Below, piece after piece: positions 14,001 through 17,201 of a DNA stretch of 17,201 nucleotides. The first letter of the stretch is position 1; every line of letters begins with the position of its first letter. The stretch lies in the NCBI GenBank assembly GCA_028714615.1, contig JAQTMA010000076.1:1-17201 (forward strand), written 5' to 3'. The position numbers and the translations under genes were made by a program. The notes beneath the pieces are model-generated. The model had not been told where the DNA came from. It did no database searches and saw nothing but the letters and a program-made list of their open reading frames with translations. Source of the stretch: Anaerolineaceae bacterium. GTDB lineage: Bacteria; Chloroflexota; Anaerolineae; Anaerolineales; Anaerolineaceae.

Positions 14001-16892
14001 TTATCGATGCGCGCGATGGATAACCTTCTGGTCCAGCCAGGAACGCCAGCCGACTCCAGCAGCCCAACCTAAAAGCACACCCATGAATGTCAAACCCAAA
14101 ACTCCCAGCCGGCCGGCATTTTTTACCCATTCTGCTGCTCCTGGAAGTCCCATAGCCAGGTAGGTGAACCCACCCAATCCGCCCAGGATGCCGCACAGCG
14201 CCCAACGCACACCCCAACGCATGGATCCCCACCCGACCCCTACAAAGTAAATTCCGCTTGCACAAGAAGAGATGAGTAGAATGGATAATAGCCAATCGCC
14301 AAAGTGGGGCCGAGATGACGCTATCGGTGTGGGCATGATTTCGACAATCTCCGTGGCGGTAGGGGTAAGCGTAGGCACAGGAGTATTGGTCGGCGATGGC
14401 GACGGAGCCTCGTGCGTCACTCCCGCGGGTTCTCCTTTGAGAATCGGCAAACGCAGGATATCGGAAGTCTGCGCAGCGCCGGAGGATACCCGAATCTCCA
14501 ACAAACCATCCCGGTCAATCAGGAAGGCTGCCCGGGCCACTCCTTGAGTTGTAACGGCATTCATCTGCTGTACGGTGGTTGCATCACCATTCCGGATAAA
14601 GATGAAATGCACCGGGGTACCATCCGGGACAGGGTGGTTATTGTGGTCCCGGATAACGCCGGTAATTAATGGAATCGTATCCCCGATGCGAAAAGTTGGT
14701 CCATTGACCGGCTCGGGGGTTCCAGCCTCTGTCGGCAGGGGTCCCAGCGTCGGGAGGACGCCTGGTGGTAGGTCGATCGCCAGCGGAATCACCCGAGCGG
14801 GATCCGCTGATACAACCGTTTCCAGGTTATAACCGGCGCCTGGAACGGAGATAGGCAACTGCCCGGCCGGAGATTGTTCTCGGAAGAGCACCCTGGCAGC
14901 CACATCCAGAAAAACCGGGATTTTGCTATACAGCCCATAATACGCAGTGACCTTGGCGATATCGGTAGCATCCAGGTAATCGGGGGCATTGAATGCGAAA
15001 ACAATAACTTTCTGTGACTTATCCAACAAATCGGGTCGCTCGGATAGTAAGCGCTTGAGTGCACCGGAAGCCGGGCGATCTTTGCTCTCATTGAGCATCG
15101 AGAACACGACCCAGTTGGCGGAGTGGAGATCGTCTTCCAGGGTTTGCAACCCGGCAAAGCCGTTCAGGTAATTTTCCAAATCGATGAATGAGTAGGAGGA
15201 CAAGCGGGTGGAATTGACCTGTCCGCTTACCTGGGGGCCGTACAATTTGAGGATCGCATTTTGCAACCCGTCCACCGGGAGTAAGTCGACTTCCTTACAC
15301 AGGCTGCACTGCCTGGCTGTCTGAGTATCAGTGAAAAATACCACCCGGTCGGCGCGATCCGGGGGCTGGGGCATGATTCCATCCAGATCGCTGGTTTGTG
15401 GATTGATCAAGGTCACTGCCTGGCCGGCGACGTCATTTGCCACCTGCTGAGTTTCTGGCGTCCCCAGGTTGGTGAGTCCTTCTTGAGAGGAAAGCACCGT
15501 CCCCAGGTCGAAATTCGGGTACATGCGCGACTTGACACTTAGAATGCGCGTTACAGCAGCATCAACGCGTTGCTGGAATGCCTGGTCCTCGCGGTATTTC
15601 TGCGCAAAGAACTGCAGGGTGCGCCCCAATGTGGTGTAGGTATCTGCGTCACCGCTGGCTGTGAAGTTATCAACGTAGAGCAAATCGTTCCCGGCCAGGA
15701 AAGCGTCCCGAGCGACCTGGCGTGCATCGAAGCTTTTCATCGACGGGTCATATAAACGCCGGACAGCCCGGCTGCCAAGGTCATCGCTGACGATCATGCC
15801 GCCGTTATCGTGCCAGGCGCCAAGCGCAGGCATCGCCAGTAATTGGGTCATCGCCGATGGATCCAGACTGACCGGCTTCGTCACCGGGCGGATATTCCCC
15901 TGCAAGCCGGTGTAGCGAACGTGGGAAACCAACAGGCCATCTGCCGAAGCTTCTTGTGTGGGGGAATTTCCGGTAACCGCAAAAAAGGGGAGTAGATCGG
16001 TTTGTTTTAAGCGATCTAAGGGCGTGCGTACGGTGGCCACTTCATTCTGTGGCGGGCGATCCGCACCGCCGCCGCCCGGGAAATGTTTAACAATCACGGC
16101 AATCCGCCGGCTGCTCCCGGTATGCAATCCGGTGATATACGACTTTCCCATCTCGCTGACCCAGTAGGGATCGCCAGAAAACGTCTCAACCCCCAGATCC
16201 TGGCTGCCTTCTGCGTAAGGATGCTCATTGATATCCAGCGAGGGTCCCAGGAATAGGTTGATCCCAACTGCCTGTAATTCCTGGCCAAGCGCCTGGCCTA
16301 CCCGGTTGGCCAGTTCAGGCTTCCAGGTCGCTCCAATCGCCAACAGATCAGGCATTTGGGTCAGACCTGCGAGAATCTGGTCACCCGGAGGGCCGTCGCC
16401 ATCCTGTTGGATCCCGACGAATAATGGGACGTAATTGGGGAGCTGAGTATTGCCCGCTCCGGAATTAGGGGTGTCCGACCGGGAAGCGTTCCAATTATTG
16501 GTCTGCAGCTCGGAAACCAACCGGTGAAGGTCTTGAACCGTTTGATCTGGCCCGATAAAGTTATCATTCGCAGCCAGGAGCATGACTCCCCCGACGTGGT
16601 ATTTGGTGATCAAATCGTATATTTGGGACGTTTGGTTGACCTGGTTCCCTTTGAAGGTGACCAGAAATAGCTGACCAACCCGTTCCTCTGGGGTCAACCC
16701 TTGCATAATTGCCTGTGCGTTGGCAAGATCAGCCCGCTGAGTCGCAAGTTCCCCCGCCTGACCGGGGGTGACCGGGGCCAAACCGCCAAACAGGATCCCC
16801 AAAGCAAGGATTATTCGGGCAAATTTACCGAAAGGAACCTTCAAATAATTTCTCCACAAGGATCGAACAGTAGTATTCAACCAGGCGATCAC
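14001..16892 (-). CDS. GH3-like glycosidase-fold surface protein with Ig-like domain and C-terminal membrane helices
   Basis: This 963-residue protein has an N-terminal hydrophobic signal or anchor (24-46). The GH3 barrel spans about 65-460 and contains KHFPG (269-273), a conserved-position VSHVRY (322-327) and IVSDDLGS (367-374) with Asp370 as the expected nucleophile. A GH3 C-terminal-type alpha/beta domain follows (about 485-690, with SPAGQLPISVPG at 674-685). Next come a beta-sandwich, invasin-like segment (about 730-817), a Ser/Pro/Thr linker (828-862) and three hydrophobic helices (about 866-888, 893-913, 926-948). The NagZ-type loop KHFPGHG...DSH is altered: the His is Gly and no Asp-x-His pair is seen, so the substrate, or activity itself, is uncertain. 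The start is a GTG with AGGA seven bases upstream, 15 bp after the phosphodiesterase stop, so the two genes are likely an operon. Confidence 0.85.
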   Translation of the reverse strand: MIAWLNTTVRSLWRNYLKVPFGKFARIILALGILFGGLAPVTPGQAGELATQRADLANAQAIMQGLTPEERVGQLFLVTFKGNQVNQTSQIYDLITKYHVGGVMLLAANDNFIGPDQTVQDLHRLVSELQTNNWNASRSDTPNSGAGNTQLPNYVPLFVGIQQDGDGPPGDQILAGLTQMPDLLAIGATWKPELANRVGQALGQELQAVGINLFLGPSLDINEHPYAEGSQDLGVETFSGDPYWVSEMGKSYITGLHTGSSRRIAVIVKHFPGGGGADRPPQNEVATVRTPLDRLKQTDLLPFFAVTGNSPTQEASADGLLVSHVRYTGLQGNIRPVTKPVSLDPSAMTQLLAMPALGAWHDNGGMIVSDDLGSRAVRRLYDPSMKSFDARQVARDAFLAGNDLLYVDNFTASGDADTYTTLGRTLQFFAQKYREDQAFQQRVDAAVTRILSVKSRMYPNFDLGTVLSSQEGLTNLGTPETQQVANDVAGQAVTLINPQTSDLDGIMPQPPDRADRVVFFTDTQTARQCSLCKEVDLLPVDGLQNAILKLYGPQVSGQVNSTRLSSYSFIDLENYLNGFAGLQTLEDDLHSANWVVFSMLNESKDRPASGALKRLLSERPDLLDKSQKVIVFAFNAPDYLDATDIAKVTAYYGLYSKIPVFLDVAARVLFREQSPAGQLPISVPGAGYNLETVVSADPARVIPLAIDLPPGVLPTLGPLPTEAGTPEPVNGPTFRIGDTIPLITGVIRDHNNHPVPDGTPVHFIFIRNGDATTVQQMNAVTTQGVARAAFLIDRDGLLEIRVSSGAAQTSDILRLPILKGEPAGVTHEAPSPSPTNTPVPTLTPTATEIVEIMPTPIASSRPHFGDWLLSILLISSCASGIYFVGVGWGSMRWGVRWALCGILGGLGGFTYLAMGLPGAAEWVKNAGRLGVLGLTFMGVLLGWAAGVGWRSWLDQKVIHRAHR

Positions 16893-16907
16893 CTTCCCAT
16901 CCTGGGT

Positions 16908-17201
16908 CTATCCTCCGGAAACGGGAACGATCGAATCTACAGGCTCCCCTAGGACGTGCAATGCCAGGGCAGGGTCATCCGTAAAGATACCATCCACCCC
17001 CAGGCGAAACAAGCGACGCATGTCCTCAGGTTGGTTGACCGTCCAAACGTGGATGCGCCGTCCACGGCGATGCACCCGTTCTACCAGGTGAGCATCCACA
17101 TCCGTGGTATAGGGATGCAATGCATCGTGCGGGATAATCCAGGCGCCTAATGCGCGCACCCAGCGACCGGTTTTCCCCTCAAGGGTCAACAGGCCCAATG
17201 G
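16908..17201 (-). CDS. Glycerophosphodiester phosphodiesterase family protein, C-terminal part
   Basis: The frame is open to the window edge, so only the last 97 residues are seen and the start is missing. The segment HPYTTDVDAHLVERVHRRG, then IHVWTVNQPEDMRRLFRLGVDGIFTDDP, is the characteristic end of the GDPD TIM barrel, whose members split glycerophosphodiesters into an alcohol and glycerol-3-phosphate. The catalytic Glu, Asp and His residues lie in the unseen N-terminal part, so activity cannot be judged. The stop codon is 15 bp before the GH3-like gene, so the two are probably co-transcribed. Confidence 0.9.
   Translation of the reverse strand, partial: PLGLLTLEGKTGRWVRALGAWIIPHDALHPYTTDVDAHLVERVHRRGRRIHVWTVNQPEDMRRLFRLGVDGIFTDDPALALHVLGEPVDSIVPVSGG

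Overview
The window is about 17 kb of moderately GC-rich, densely coding bacterial chromosome, with no plasmid, phage or integrase signature. It most resembles Chloroflexota (Anaerolineae-like). The reasons are a YvcK-type protein with a two-helix membrane anchor, a CpXC zinc-ribbon protein, a Ser/Thr kinase beside an FHA-winged-helix protein, a surface protein with a Pro/Thr/Ser linker, and repeated GGTATAAT-type -10 boxes. This assignment is inference from gene content, not a database match.

Layout. (1) Positions 2-6841 hold a carbon-metabolism block on the + strand: membrane-anchored yvcK, gap, pgk, a haem-binding-domain protein, a processive-type GT2 glycosyltransferase and tpiA. Three consecutive lower-glycolysis enzymes are therefore encoded together with a YvcK/CofD-fold protein. 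(2) A HEASH-motif membrane protein (6838-7599) overlaps tpiA by four bases and is probably translationally coupled to it. (3) upp (minus) and ruvB (plus) diverge from a 99-bp region that holds a TATAAT box on each strand and a 13-bp palindrome. ruvB looks leaderless. (4) ruvB and queA are separated by 206 bp containing a hairpin flanked by 13-bp direct repeats, followed by fourteen degenerate 8-bp tandem units that run up to the queA start codon. (5) A CpXC-domain protein converges on an FHA-winged-helix regulator across a bidirectional terminator. The regulator diverges from a membrane-tethered Ser/Thr kinase, forming a likely phosphosignalling pair. (6) The kinase converges, across a perfect 16-bp-stem terminator, on a minus-strand pair: the end of a glycerophosphodiester phosphodiesterase gene (its 5' part lies beyond the window) and a 963-residue GH3-like membrane-anchored protein.

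Most genes are housekeeping: glycolysis, pyrimidine salvage, Holliday-junction migration and queuosine synthesis. The parts most worth a second look are the 8-bp tandem array with its adjoining hairpin, the FHA-winged-helix/kinase pair, and the GH3-like protein that lacks the NagZ-type Asp-His pair. Next are the HEASH protein coupled to tpiA, the leaderless architecture of ruvB, and the MITE-like palindrome downstream of pgk. I did not find a clear-cut new defence or mobile system, a CRISPR array, or any tRNA or rRNA gene.
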